From the NCBI RefSeq assembly GCF_024362785.1, contig NZ_CP093301.1, positions 620,001 through 684,000 on the forward strand: a stretch of DNA of 64,000 nt, given 5' to 3'. The stretch is from Evansella sp. LMS18. Lineage in GTDB: Bacteria > Bacillota > Bacilli > Bacillales > Salisediminibacteriaceae. The notes below the pieces were generated by a model, which had not been told where the DNA came from, ran no database searches, and saw only the letters and a program-made list of their open reading frames with translations. Positions 47,127 through 55,499 of the stretch are shown here, one piece after another. How positions within the stretch are numbered: the first letter of the stretch is position 1; every line of letters starts with the position of its first letter. The position numbers were made by a program, and so were the translations under genes.

Positions 47127-47521
47127 TCGGGAACGATGGAGCGTCCTGCATGCCCGCTCGAGATAAAAATCATGCAAAGCGGGTACGCGAGGGCTTCTCC
47201 CATTCCCGCTCAAGGTAAAAATCATAGAAAGCGGGTACGCGAGGGCTTCTCCCATTCCCGCTCATGGTAAAAATCATAGAAAGCAGATACGCAAGCGCGT
47301 CTCCATTCCCGCTCATGAAAAAATTCATGCAAAGCCGGTACGCAAGCGCGTCTCGCATTCCCGCTCAAGGTAAAAATCATGCAAAGCGGGTACGCAAGAG
47401 CTTCTTGCATGCCCGCTCAAGGTAAAAATCATAGAAAGCGGGTACGCAAGCGCGTCTCGCATTCCCGCTCGTGAGAAAAAACGTAGAAAGCAGGTACGCA
47501 AGCGCGTCTTCCCTACCCAAA
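47127..47521 (-). repeat. 52-bp tandem hairpin array 2 (about 8 units, inverted relative to array 1)
   Basis: The landmark GCGGGTAC (plus strand) recurs at 47179, 47231, 47283 (altered), 47334, 47386, 47438 and 47490, steps of 52 (one of 51); a degenerate unit is at 47127. Read on the minus strand a unit gives GCGGGAATGCGAGACGCG, CTTGCGTACCCGC and then CTATGATTTTTACCTTGA. This aligns along its whole length with array 1 units (GCGGGCATGCGAGACGC, TTGCGTTACCGC, CACGATTTTTTCCTCAA). The array begins 8 bases after the nrnA stop. The 90 bases between it and the IS show only faint similarity. Confidence 0.92.
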
Positions 47522-47528
47522 CCTCCAA

Positions 47529-48476
47529 TCAACCTGGAAATTCCGAACAAATTTTATCCAGATCAGCGGTAAATTCCTCAGTTTCTTCCCAGCTTGAAGC
47601 AGACGCTCCCGAAGCCATCGGGTGCCCGCCACCATTATATTTTTCCGCCAGCTTATGGATTTCAGGTCCTTTTGAACGGAGCCTGATTCTGATAAGCTCA
47701 GGTGATTCTTCTACGAAAAAGACCCAGGCCTTCAACCCTCTTAAAGTAGAAAACGCGTTAACAATTGCAGCAGCTTCCTTTGATGTAACCCCATATTCTT
47801 CCAGTTTATCCATTGTTAATGTAACTACACCGGCTCCGGATGGCCGCAGCTCAAGATTTGAAAGCACATAACCTTCCAGACGCAGCAGTGGGAGGGACGT
47901 TTCATACATTTCATCATAAAGGGCCGTCCTGGAAAATTTGTGTTTAATTAGTTCGCCAGCATAATAAAAAGTTTTTTCCGTTGTATTGGAAAAACGGAAT
48001 CTCCCTGTATCTCCTACTATACCTGCGTATAACAATCTTGCGCCTTCGTCCGGCATAGAACCGCCGTCTTTTTCAAATTCCTCGAAAAGGCTGCAAATCA
48101 TTTCGCTCGTTGAACTAGCGTCTGTCTCTACCCATGATATGTCACCATAAACATCCACATCAGGATGATGATCGATTTTGATCAGAAAATCTCCATCGTT
48201 AAATCTGCCGTCGTCGATGCGCTCTCTGTTAGCAGTGTCACAAACAATCACGAGTGCGTTCTCAAGATCTTCATCACTTATTTCATCCATGGAGGCCAGG
48301 AAAGATAAGGAAAGCTCCTGTTCCCCGGCAAGGAGAACCTTTTTTCCCGGAAATCTTTGCTGAATGATTTCCTTCAATCCTGCCTGTGAACCAAGGGCGT
48401 CAGGATCAGGCCGAACATGCCGGTGAATAATTATTTTTTCGTATTCTTTTATTTTTTCATAAATATCTTTTTTCAT
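47529..48476 (-). CDS. nrnA: Nano-RNase / 3'-phosphoadenosine 5'-phosphate phosphatase NrnA (DHH)
   Basis: 315 residues from the ATG at 48476, 6 bases after GGAG. DHH motifs RPDPDALGSQ, VCDTANRERID, and IKIDHHPD, plus the DHHA1 motif GGGHPMASG near the C-terminus. It degrades short oligoribonucleotides from the 5' end, and pAp; some homologues also hydrolyse pGpG, linking it to cyclic-di-GMP breakdown. Gene order nrnA, ytpI, ytoI is as in B. subtilis, though ytpI is divergent here. Confidence 0.96.
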   Translation of the reverse strand: MKKDIYEKIKEYEKIIIHRHVRPDPDALGSQAGLKEIIQQRFPGKKVLLAGEQELSLSFLASMDEISDEDLENALVIVCDTANRERIDDGRFNDGDFLIKIDHHPDVDVYGDISWVETDASSTSEMICSLFEEFEKDGGSMPDEGARLLYAGIVGDTGRFRFSNTTEKTFYYAGELIKHKFSRTALYDEMYETSLPLLRLEGYVLSNLELRPSGAGVVTLTMDKLEEYGVTSKEAAAIVNAFSTLRGLKAWVFFVEESPELIRIRLRSKGPEIHKLAEKYNGGGHPMASGASASSWEETEEFTADLDKICSEFPG

Positions 48477-48638
48477 TGCATACTCCTTGTGGGATAATAT
48501 TTTTGCTGCTGCTGTGAAAACACAGCTTGAATTATTCATCCTGTCGTGCTAACTTACAATAGACCGCATTTTAAATAAAGGCTTTGTAAATAAGTATCGA
48601 AATGAAATTATAAAGTCTTCAAAGGAGATATGCAGCCA

Positions 48639-48953
48639 ATGTTATTTGTTTCAATCATTATTATATCCCTCGTCTTTTTCGTTTATTTTAAAGTACAGCA
48701 GGCAAAAGTTCCTGGTCATATGCTTAAAAGCTGGTATGCTGCGAAAAGCAGTATAACGATCGGTGTTTTCTTCGTTGCCTTTGCGATTAACTCGTACAAT
48801 TCTTTCGGGTCCCAGGTAGCAGCAATTGTAGGCCTGGTGTTCGTTGTTTACGGAATAATAAACATTGTTTTTGGAATACGCAACTACCGGACATATCTGC
48901 CACTAGCAAGAAAAGAAATGGAAGAGATCAAAAAGGCAGAGTTACAGAGCTGA
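48639..48953 (+). CDS. ytpI: YtpI-like membrane protein
   Basis: About 104 residues with three hydrophobic segments (about 1-16, 40-58 and 62-80) and a charged tail (RKEMEEIKKAELQS). An ATG at 48630 is only two bases from AAAGGAG; the one at 48639 is 11 bases away and preferred, though neither is ideal. Location between nrnA and ytoI matches YtpI. Function unknown. A terminator follows. Confidence 0.85.
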   Translation: MLFVSIIIISLVFFVYFKVQQAKVPGHMLKSWYAAKSSITIGVFFVAFAINSYNSFGSQVAAIVGLVFVVYGIINIVFGIRNYRTYLPLARKEMEEIKKAELQS

Positions 48954-48966
48954 TTTAACACTTAAG

Positions 48967-48998
48967 AGGAACGGCCGCCAGCCGTTCCTTTTATTTTT
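48967..48998 (+). terminator. Terminator of ytpI
   Basis: AGGAACGGC, 5-base loop, GCCGTTCCT then TTTATTTTT, 13 bases after the stop. It lies between convergent genes and may serve both. Confidence 0.9.
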
Positions 48999-49013
48999 AC
49001 ACTGCTTACTTCA

Positions 49014-50321
49014 TCAACGGTCGATCAGCTGGGCCATGAGCATCGCTTTCCCCACAATCTGCCCGCCATAGAAAAGCTCCACGTCTACCTTGGCAAACTT
49101 TCTGCCCACTTCGAGCACTCTTGGAACAATGAGTATTTCGCTTTCAATCTGCACCGGTTTAATGAAAAACAAGGTGATATTTTCCACCACAAGGTCGCCC
49201 TTTTTATATTTTCGGAGCGCCCTGCTCCCCGCTTCAGTAACTATAGTTGTGATTACACCATAAGAAATCGTCCCGAGATGGTTCGTCATTTGCGGGTTTA
49301 CTTCAAGCTGGTAACAAACCTCTTTTGCAGACGAGACGTCCTCCATATGCCTTGTAACAAGGTCTTCAATTGTCTCACCTACATGAGGCTGCCGCTGAAG
49401 CATCTGCAGCGCCTTGAGCACGTCCTGTCTGCTGATGATGCCCACCAGTTTTTTGTTCTGGTCAATAACCGGGAGCAGTTCTATCCCCTCCCAGACCATC
49501 ATATGGGCTGAGGAAGCCACAGAAGTTTTCGGGCTCACTGCTATCGGGCTTTTTGTCATTACTTTTTCTACCTCAACAAACGGGCTTACCCCAATCACAT
49601 CTTTAGAGGTTACCATTCCGTACAGTTTATTTTCACTGTCTACTACAGGATATCTGCTGTGCCCTGTCTGGCTGTTAAGTTCATGCCATTTTTCAACTGT
49701 GTGGGAGGTAGTCAGATAATTAGTTTTTTCACGGGGAATAAGTATATCTTCCACCAGGGCGATTTCCTTTTTTATAAGCTGGTCGTATATCGCTCTGTTA
49801 ATCATTGTTGCAACTGTGAAAGTGTCATACGAGGTGGAAATGATAGGAAGCTCCAGCCTGTCCGCAATCTGTTTCACTTCTTCATTAGTGTCAAACCCAC
49901 CGGTTATTAAAACAGCTGCGCCAGCTTCAATGGCCAGCTTATGGACTTGTTCCCGGTTACCGACAATCAGCAGATTTCCTGCGTCTACATAACGCATCAT
50001 TGCCTCGGCTTTCATTGCGCCTATAACAAATTTAGTCAGCGTTTTATATAAACCATTTCTGCCGCCAAGCACCTGGCCATCAACAATATTAATAACCTCG
50101 GCGTACGTTAGTTTTTCGATATTCTCTTTTTGCTTCTTTTCTATCCGGATCGTTCCCACACGTTCAATTGTGCTAACAAGCCCCTGGTTCTCTGCATCTT
50201 TAATCGCGCGGTATGCCGTTCCTTCACTTACCTGAAGCGCTTTTGCAATCTGGCGGACGGATATTTTGTTACCTACATCCAGCGACTGAATATGCTGCAG
50301 GATCTGCTCATGCTTTGTCAT
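49014..50321 (-). CDS. ytoI: DRTGG/CBS/hotdog domain regulator-like protein YtoI
   Basis: 435 residues from the ATG at 50321. Order: N-terminal winged helix (about 1-65; SVRQIAKALQVSEGTAYRAI), DRTGG domain (about 70-180), two CBS motifs (about 190-310; RYPVVDSENKLYGMVTSKDV and LLPVIDQNKKLVGIISRQDV), and a C-terminal hotdog thioesterase-like domain (about 320-435). The layout suggests a ligand-sensing DNA-binding protein responding to adenosyl nucleotides and perhaps acyl-CoA, but no target is known. It matches B. subtilis YtoI over its whole length as I recall it. Confidence 0.93.
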   Translation of the reverse strand: MTKHEQILQHIQSLDVGNKISVRQIAKALQVSEGTAYRAIKDAENQGLVSTIERVGTIRIEKKQKENIEKLTYAEVINIVDGQVLGGRNGLYKTLTKFVIGAMKAEAMMRYVDAGNLLIVGNREQVHKLAIEAGAAVLITGGFDTNEEVKQIADRLELPIISTSYDTFTVATMINRAIYDQLIKKEIALVEDILIPREKTNYLTTSHTVEKWHELNSQTGHSRYPVVDSENKLYGMVTSKDVIGVSPFVEVEKVMTKSPIAVSPKTSVASSAHMMVWEGIELLPVIDQNKKLVGIISRQDVLKALQMLQRQPHVGETIEDLVTRHMEDVSSAKEVCYQLEVNPQMTNHLGTISYGVITTIVTEAGSRALRKYKKGDLVVENITLFFIKPVQIESEILIVPRVLEVGRKFAKVDVELFYGGQIVGKAMLMAQLIDR

Positions 50322-50600
50322 AGAGCAAGCCACTCCCTTTTATGCTGTTCTAGCGTTTCTCACATCTGTACTAATACAAGTATATATGCGTCATATAAGG
50401 ACTTCAATAGGCTGTTCCAAAACTTTGAACTTTAATGCTCTTTTCTGTTATTTTTCTCTCCTTAAGACGAGCAAATTTGTAATATCTTAAAAATTTACAG
50501 AAAAACAGTGAAAGATAGTTTTTACGGGGTACAAATACTACTAAGTGAAATATAATAAAAAGAAAGGAGTTAATGATTCCGTACATAAAGGAGTCAGGTT

Positions 50601-51254
50601 ATGAAAATAATTTTTCTTATTCTCGCAATACTGATTTTTATTCCGGCCTGCCAGCAAACGAACAATACTCCTCCCAATCCTTATGCTGCTCATACAATGG
50701 GAGATGATCCGGTTAAAATGGTTTTTGACGAAGGTGCAGCTCAGTTTGTCGAGGTTAATTACAGGGAAGTTACAGAAGAAGCTCTTGAGCACCTGAGAAA
50801 TTTGCACATTTTTGATGAAGACACGGAAAGATGGTTCATTCGGTATTATATAGAAAACTTTGAAGAAGATAAGGGTCTCACCGTACAGGAAATGGCTGCC
50901 CTTGCAAGAGATCGTGCAGAATTCGAAACAGCCTGGAGAGAGTATGCTTCCACGGAGTATGGCGTGGAAGTTACGGAAGAGGAGATAGATGCACAAATTG
51001 ATTACAATGTGGAAGCCTACGGTAATACTCTTCCTCCAGCAGTTCAGGGAATTTCCAACGGCCTGAATATCTCTTATGAAGAATACATGCGCGAATTTGA
51101 TCGTGATTATGCAGAGAGGACCGTAATTTGGCAAAAACTGATGCCTGTTCTCCTTGATAAGCATTATGAGGAAGAATCGGAAAGGCTTGACGGAGTTTTC
51201 CTTGGACAGGCTTATGAAGAGGAAGTAGAAGCCTACTTAGAAGGGAACCCTTAA
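50601..51254 (+). CDS. Lipoprotein with SurA-N-like helical domain
   Basis: 217 residues. A short signal peptide (MKIIFLILAILIFIPAC) ends in a plausible lipobox with C17 as lipidation site. The mature part is strongly acidic and helical, with EVTEEEIDAQIDYNVEAYGN and ISYEEYMREFDRDYAER resembling the N-terminal chaperone region of SurA/PrsA proteins; there is no rotamase domain. GGAG lies 7 bases before the ATG. A helper in extracytoplasmic folding is a guess. No functional name is assigned. Confidence 0.8.
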   Translation: MKIIFLILAILIFIPACQQTNNTPPNPYAAHTMGDDPVKMVFDEGAAQFVEVNYREVTEEALEHLRNLHIFDEDTERWFIRYYIENFEEDKGLTVQEMAALARDRAEFETAWREYASTEYGVEVTEEEIDAQIDYNVEAYGNTLPPAVQGISNGLNISYEEYMREFDRDYAERTVIWQKLMPVLLDKHYEEESERLDGVFLGQAYEEEVEAYLEGNP

Positions 51255-51305
51255 AAGCAATAGCCACAGATAGTGACCAGCCATCAGGCTGAGGTGAGAA
51301 ATATA

Positions 51306-51332
51306 CGAGGCTGGGTTTTCTGCCCAGCCTCG
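51306..51332. terminator. Bidirectional terminator between the lipoprotein gene and ytkL
   Basis: CGAGGCTGGG/CCCAGCCTCG with a 7-base loop between convergent genes. The U tracts are poor on both sides. Confidence 0.7.
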
Positions 51333-51367
51333 CTTCATTATCTGCTTCACATTTACTCACCGGACAC

Positions 51368-52048
51368 TTAAAGCTCCAGGTTATCTCCAGCTTCCAGGAC
51401 GAGGCCTTCTCCGGATTTTACTTTCCCGGCAAATGCCTTCGGATCCTGCTCTATGACAGGGAAAGTATTATAATGCATCGGAACAACTTTCTTCGCTCCA
51501 ATCCATTCAGCTGCAGTCAACGCATCTTCCGGCCCCATGGTGAAATTATCGCCGATAGGCAGGAACGCAAGATCGATTTCATGCTTGGCAAGGAGTTTCA
51601 TATCGGAGTATAACGCTGTATCACCGGCATGGTAAATCGTTTTCCCTTCAGCTTTAAACAATATCCCTGCCGGCATACCTGTATAAATTATCTGCTGGTT
51701 CTCTTCATCAGTGTACGCAGAGCCGTGAAATGCCTGTGTGAGCTTTACTGTCCCGAATCCAAATTCATGCGCCCCGCCTATATGCATCGGGTGCGTATTT
51801 ATCCCTTTCCATCCAAGATAGGTCGCTAACTCAAAAGGCGCGACAACTAAAGCATCGTTTGCCTTCGCAAGCTCCACCGTATCTCCAACATGGTCATTAT
51901 GCCCGTGGGTCAGAAGAATAACATCCGCCCGTAAATCTTTTACTTCAAGGTCAGTTGTTCCATTTCCTGTAATAAATGGATCGATTAAAATGTTTGTCCC
52001 GTTTGTTTCAATTTTCACTACTGAATGTCCATGATAGGAAACCTTCAT
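51368..52048 (-). CDS. ytkL: UPF0173 metal-dependent hydrolase YtkL
   Basis: 226 residues, metallo-beta-lactamase fold. Metal ligands in [22 protein letters not shown] and VPMHYNTFP. The family is widespread and kept as UPF0173; the natural substrate is unknown. The N-terminus [17 protein letters not shown] is typical. The start has GGGAGGAGAG upstream. It is monocistronic, and the neighbouring peptidase gene is divergent. Confidence 0.95.
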   Translation of the reverse strand: MKVSYHGHSVVKIETNGTNILIDPFITGNGTTDLEVKDLRADVILLTHGHNDHVGDTVELAKANDALVVAPFELATYLGWKGINTHPMHIGGAHEFGFGTVKLTQAFHGSAYTDEENQQIIYTGMPAGILFKAEGKTIYHAGDTALYSDMKLLAKHEIDLAFLPIGDNFTMGPEDALTAAEWIGAKKVVPMHYNTFPVIEQDPKAFAGKVKSGEGLVLEAGDNLEL

Positions 52049-52134
52049 TCGTTATCTCTCCTCCCGTAATTTATCCTACAATTACACATATACTAGATAC
52101 CCCTGATTTTTCCTTCCTATTCTTCCGATTAACT

Positions 52135-52163
52135 TTGACAGCAGTAGACTGAAATTTTAAAAA
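52135..52163 (+). promoter_or_regulatory. Possible sigma-A promoter of the M24 peptidase gene
   Basis: Perfect TTGACA (52135-52140), a 17-base spacer, and TAAAAA (52158-52163) as a modest -10; about 60 bases before the start codon. Confidence 0.5.
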
Positions 52164-52228
52164 AATAAGGCACTCAACTCTTTATCGTGTGTTAAGATTA
52201 GTAGAGTAAACTACAGGAGGGGATAGAA

Positions 52229-53329
52229 TTGAACAAGCAGAACGAGTCACTGAAATCCTGGATGAAGGAAAGTAATATTGATGTGCTTTTATGCCAGACA
52301 AGGGCAAATGTTTATTACATAAGCGGATTTGATACAGACCCGCATGAAAGATTAGTGGGAGTGTTTCTGTTTCAGGAGGCGGAACCCTTGCTCGTTTGCC
52401 CAGGAATGGAAGTGAACCAGGTCAAGGATGTTTTTACCGAGGGCGAGATTATCGGGTACAGCGATACAGAAGATCCATGGCAAAAAATTAAAGAAGCCTT
52501 CCTCGCGAGGGGTATTTCTCCACAGAGAATTGCTGTAGAGCAGAACCTCCCATGGCACAGGGTAAAAGTTCTGGAAGGTTTATATCCTGAGGCGGAACTC
52601 ATAGACGGGGATGACGCCCTGCTTGGACAGCGTGTTATAAAAACCCAAACAGAAATCAAGAACCTGAGAGCCGCTGCAAGGCTGGCTGACTACGGGGTGG
52701 AAGTAGGTATTTCCGCCTTAAAAGAAGGCGTAACTGAAATGGAAGTTCTGGCGAAAATCGAGTATGAACTCAAAAAAGAGGGTGTCCGGGAAATGTCCTT
52801 TTCCACGATGGTTCTTTTCGGGGAAAAAGCAGGAGATCCTCACGGAAATCCTGGCAGCCGCAAGCTGAAAAAAGGTGATGCCGTTCTTTTTGATCTAGGT
52901 GTAGTTAAAGATGGTTATTGTTCAGATATCACAAGAACAGTTTTCTATGGAGAAGTAAGAGAAAAAGACCAGATTGTTTATGAAACAGTTCTTGCAGCCC
53001 AGGAAGCTTCCCTTGCTGAATGTAAGCCAGGCAATCCGATTTCGGGACTCGATAAAGCTGCGAGAAATTTAATAGCAGACAGAGGCTATGGGGATTATTT
53101 CCCTCACCGGATTGGCCATGGATTAGGAATCGAAGTCCACGAGTTCCCATCTCTTAATGACCAGAATGAAGCGCCACTGCAAACCGGAATGACTCTTACC
53201 ATCGAGCCTGGCATATACATTCCGAATAAACTGGGCGTCAGAATTGAAGATGATGTTTTAGTGACAGAAGACGGCCCTGAAACGTTAACAATCTTTCCAA
53301 AAGATATAACAGTAGTACCGGAAAAATAA
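52229..53329 (+). CDS. M24 family Xaa-Pro peptidase
   Basis: 366 residues from a TTG 6 bases after GGAGGGG. N-terminal creatinase-like domain (about 1-130), then a pita-bread domain with the five metal ligands: two aspartates in FDLGVVKDGYCSDITRT, histidine in HRIGHGLGIEVHE, and glutamates in TIEPGIYIP and RIEDDVLVT. It should release proline-linked residues with two metal ions. PepQ, YqhT and YkvY-type proteins are too similar to separate by eye. A long hairpin terminator follows. Confidence 0.92.
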   Translation: MNKQNESLKSWMKESNIDVLLCQTRANVYYISGFDTDPHERLVGVFLFQEAEPLLVCPGMEVNQVKDVFTEGEIIGYSDTEDPWQKIKEAFLARGISPQRIAVEQNLPWHRVKVLEGLYPEAELIDGDDALLGQRVIKTQTEIKNLRAAARLADYGVEVGISALKEGVTEMEVLAKIEYELKKEGVREMSFSTMVLFGEKAGDPHGNPGSRKLKKGDAVLFDLGVVKDGYCSDITRTVFYGEVREKDQIVYETVLAAQEASLAECKPGNPISGLDKAARNLIADRGYGDYFPHRIGHGLGIEVHEFPSLNDQNEAPLQTGMTLTIEPGIYIPNKLGVRIEDDVLVTEDGPETLTIFPKDITVVPEK

Positions 53330-53347
53330 AGTTGATATTTCAGTCTA

Positions 53348-53390
53348 TAACAGATGCCCTGTACACATTGGTGTTCAGGGCATTCTGTTA
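53348..53390 (+). terminator. Terminator of the M24 peptidase gene
   Basis: TAACAGATGCCCTG pairs with CAGGGCATTCTGTTA, allowing one bulge, around a 14-base loop. It lies between convergent genes. Confidence 0.75.
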
Positions 53391-53398
53391 TGTTTATA

Positions 53399-53779
53399 TC
53401 AGCTTTTTCTCCAGTGCCATGTCCGGGCATTATCTTCTCCGTCCACCGAGTGAATCACTATTCTCTCCGGAGGGCCGAAATACATCCGCTCAAACTTCGC
53501 TGCAGTCTCATCTGTAATGACAGGTTCATTAAGGTCAAAATGAGCAAGGATGTTTTCAAAAGACTTCCGGGCTGTCTCTCCCCGCCAGATCGTGTTTTCT
53601 TCTTCATATTCGAATGAGGAAGGATTTTCATATTCCCATTCAAACACTTTTTCTTCTGACTCAAAAGTTATTTTTAAGGTCCTGTATTGCTGCCAGTCGA
53701 AGGAAGCATCTGCCAAGGTTGCGGCCCCAAAGAGACTAAACAATGTTAATAACAGTATAGTAACAGTATACTTATGCAA
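53399..53779 (-). CDS. Small exported protein of unknown function
   Basis: About 126 residues. A signal peptide (HKYTVTILLLTLFSLFGAAT, likely cut after ADA) precedes an acidic mature part with several aromatics (WQQYRTLKITFESEEKVFEW) and a C-terminal RTWHWRKS. TTG at 53779 lies 5 bases from GAGGTGA; a GTG three codons earlier overlaps that site. The ribosome site is inside a strong hairpin (53781-53813) that ends in a run of seven T. I do not recognise the family. Confidence 0.7.
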   Translation of the reverse strand: MHKYTVTILLLTLFSLFGAATLADASFDWQQYRTLKITFESEEKVFEWEYENPSSFEYEEENTIWRGETARKSFENILAHFDLNEPVITDETAAKFERMYFGPPERIVIHSVDGEDNARTWHWRKS

Positions 53780-53780
53780 A

Positions 53781-53813
53781 AAAATCACCTCATAACCAGT
53801 TTGAGATGATTTT
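53781..53813 (-). promoter_or_regulatory. Hairpin covering the ribosome site of the small exported protein
   Basis: Minus strand AAAATCATCTCA and TGAGGTGATTTT pair at 11 of 12 positions around a 9-base loop, followed by TTT before the TTG start. The right arm contains the GAGGTGA site. It could be a terminator, or it could hide the ribosome site in read-through transcripts. Confidence 0.6.
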
Positions 53814-54309
53814 CCTGTATATATACTTCTGTTGATTAATTTTGTCAGTATTTTAAGAGTTCAGTCCTTAATGGAGTAATCCTCACCAGAAGTAAAATAA
53901 AGTGAACCTTCAATCAGCGGGGGTTTTGTTCATCCCCCACTGATTGTTAGTTGAACCAATCGGGATGATAGCGTCCGTTATTATCTCCCGGCTAAACATC
54001 TTCGCTTCCACTCATGTTTTGAGGCAGGAGTTTTACGAACGGTTGCATCGGGATAAACGGAGATTTTCCGTTTATATGCAGGTGGCAGCTCATTTCGAGG
54101 TGATATAAGGGAAGGTTTTCCGGTTACGCCAAGCAAAATCACCCAATTTGGAATTTTTCGGGTTAATAGGCGGACTCTCTCCGTCTATTTAAGGTTTTTT
54201 TTTATAATAACTACGAATTAACCGGAATTTTTCCGTCTATTGAATATAGAGGAGGCCATTCCGGTGCTCAAGGGATGAATCGCCCTTACTAAGGAATCCG
54301 GAGGAAACC
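53814..54309. other. Gene-free region with several hairpins
   Basis: A strong hairpin CAATCAGCGGGGG/CCCCCACTGATTG (53911-53946, one mismatch) sits in a conserved-looking block that continues to about 54000. From 54052 to 54245 there are CGGA...TCCG hairpins, for example ATAAACGGA/TCCGTTTAT at 54053-54074 and TAGGCGGA/TCCGTCTA at 54167-54187. They are spaced roughly 55-60 bases apart like a decayed tandem array. No gene or promoter was recognised. Confidence 0.5.
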
Positions 54310-55068
54310 TTACCTGAATTTATGCAGCACGTCGACCCCGCCGGTGACTTCAATGACTGCTCCGGTAATTAAATCTGCCTTTTCTTCGCATAAGAAGCTG
54401 ACTGTTCTGGCTATGTCCTCACCTGTACCTGGCCGGCCTACAGGGGTTTCTTCATCCCTTACCTTCTTTGCTTCGTCAATGGAAGCCTCTTTATACTCAT
54501 CAACTATCTTCCCTGGACAAACAACATTGGCGGTGATTCCGTATTCTGCTTCTTCAATCGATACAGTTTTTGTAAGCGATACGAGGCCCGTCTTTGCTGC
54601 GGCAAAAGCTGAACGGTAAAGCCATCCTGGTGTATGGTCCGCCCCTTGAAAGGCATAGGAAACTATTCTTCCGAAACTTTGTTCCCTCATAACAGGTACG
54701 ATTTCTTTCAACAGTATAAATGCTGAATTTAGATTACCGTCAATCATTTTATGCCATTCGTCTTCGCTGTAATCCATTAGTTTCTTTCTCTCAAAAATAT
54801 AAGGGCCTGCATTCATGACGAGTACATCTATCCGGCCCCATTTTTCCAGAGTTTCCTTCACGAGCTTCAGAAGATCTTCTTTCTTTGTCACATCTCCCTG
54901 AACAAACTGGACACGTTCGATTTTTTCACCCAGCTCTGACTTCATTTCTTCAACAGCGGCTGTATCACTGTGATAATGTACCGTAACAGAAAAACCGTCC
55001 TCCAGAAGCTGTTCTGTAACTTTTTTACCCAGCCCTTTTGATCCTGCTGTGATCAATGCATGGCGCAT
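54310..55068 (-). CDS. ytkK: SDR-family protein YtkK with altered active site
   Basis: 252 residues from the ATG at 55068 (MRHALITAGSKGLGKKV), 7 bases after GGGAGAG. Rossmann cofactor motif TAGSKGLG and the NAG motif (N86) are present. The catalytic YxxxK is replaced by FAAAK (F155, K159), and the usual serine region reads IVSYAFQG. Members named YtkK are grouped with 3-oxoacyl-ACP reductases, but without the tyrosine ordinary reductase chemistry is doubtful. It may bind NAD(P) and act structurally. Monocistronic. Confidence 0.87.
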   Translation of the reverse strand: MRHALITAGSKGLGKKVTEQLLEDGFSVTVHYHSDTAAVEEMKSELGEKIERVQFVQGDVTKKEDLLKLVKETLEKWGRIDVLVMNAGPYIFERKKLMDYSEDEWHKMIDGNLNSAFILLKEIVPVMREQSFGRIVSYAFQGADHTPGWLYRSAFAAAKTGLVSLTKTVSIEEAEYGITANVVCPGKIVDEYKEASIDEAKKVRDEETPVGRPGTGEDIARTVSFLCEEKADLITGAVIEVTGGVDVLHKFR

Positions 55069-55198
55069 CGAACCACTCTCCCTCATTTATCTGTTTAATC
55101 CTATAATATATCTGGTTCTGTTTATTTTATATGTATTATTGCAAGTGTTATTTTATTATACTTATGAGCTGGCGCCTTTGTAAAAGATAATGACCAGG

Positions 55199-55246
55199 AA
55201 AAAAATTCAGCCCGCAGCTGAACGGCATCTTCAGAAGGGGCTGAAT
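55199..55246 (-). terminator. Terminator of the 46-residue gene
   Basis: Minus strand ATTCAGCCC (with an extra C), inner CTGAA/TTCAG pairing, GGGCTGAAT followed by TTTTTT, 33 bases after the stop codon at 55279. Confidence 0.8.
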
Positions 55247-55278
55247 ACGTTAATTTAGTTCATTCCTTACTCCTGCCC

Positions 55279-55419
55279 TCATTCCACATCCAGGTTTAAA
55301 GTTTTATCTTCTTCAATGTGGGAACGTTGATAGTAAGAATTCATTAGCAAATCTCTAGTAACAGTGTCAGCTTTTTCATCAAAAATCAGTTCGTTTTGTT
55401 CAGGTTTATTCGTTTTCAA
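55279..55419 (-). CDS. Small protein of unknown function (46 residues)
   Basis: The frame starts with TTG at 55419, 7 bases after AAGGGGG, and ends with TGA at 55279. The protein starts MKTNKPEQNELIFDEKADTV, continues with TRDLLMNSYYQRSHIEEDKT, and ends LNLDVE. It is hydrophilic, acidic and probably helical, with no membrane segment. A good ribosome site and a matching terminator argue that it is a real gene. I do not recognise its family. It is divergent from uspA. Confidence 0.68.
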   Translation of the reverse strand: MKTNKPEQNELIFDEKADTVTRDLLMNSYYQRSHIEEDKTLNLDVE

Positions 55420-55499
55420 TGGAACACCCCCTTAATTATAAATAGTATTTGACAATTTAGCATCAATTATCATTATTTGCTTTTTAGCACATCATGCTC

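Noticed and set aside
47010-47528. Repetitive minus-strand frames over the second 52-bp array
   Set aside because: Same reason: the frames come from tandem repeats with a period not divisible by three.
50573-50704. Short frame starting ATGATTCCGTAC just before the lipoprotein gene
   Set aside because: Its ATG is only 3 bases from a GGAG and it overlaps the lipoprotein start in another frame; no other support.
50541-51164. 207-codon minus-strand frame opposite the lipoprotein gene
   Set aside because: The plus-strand frame has a strong ribosome site, a lipobox and normal composition; the opposite frame has none of these.
55435-55440. TATAAT as the promoter of the 46-residue gene
   Set aside because: Transcription from it would begin inside the ribosome-binding site, leaving no usable leader.
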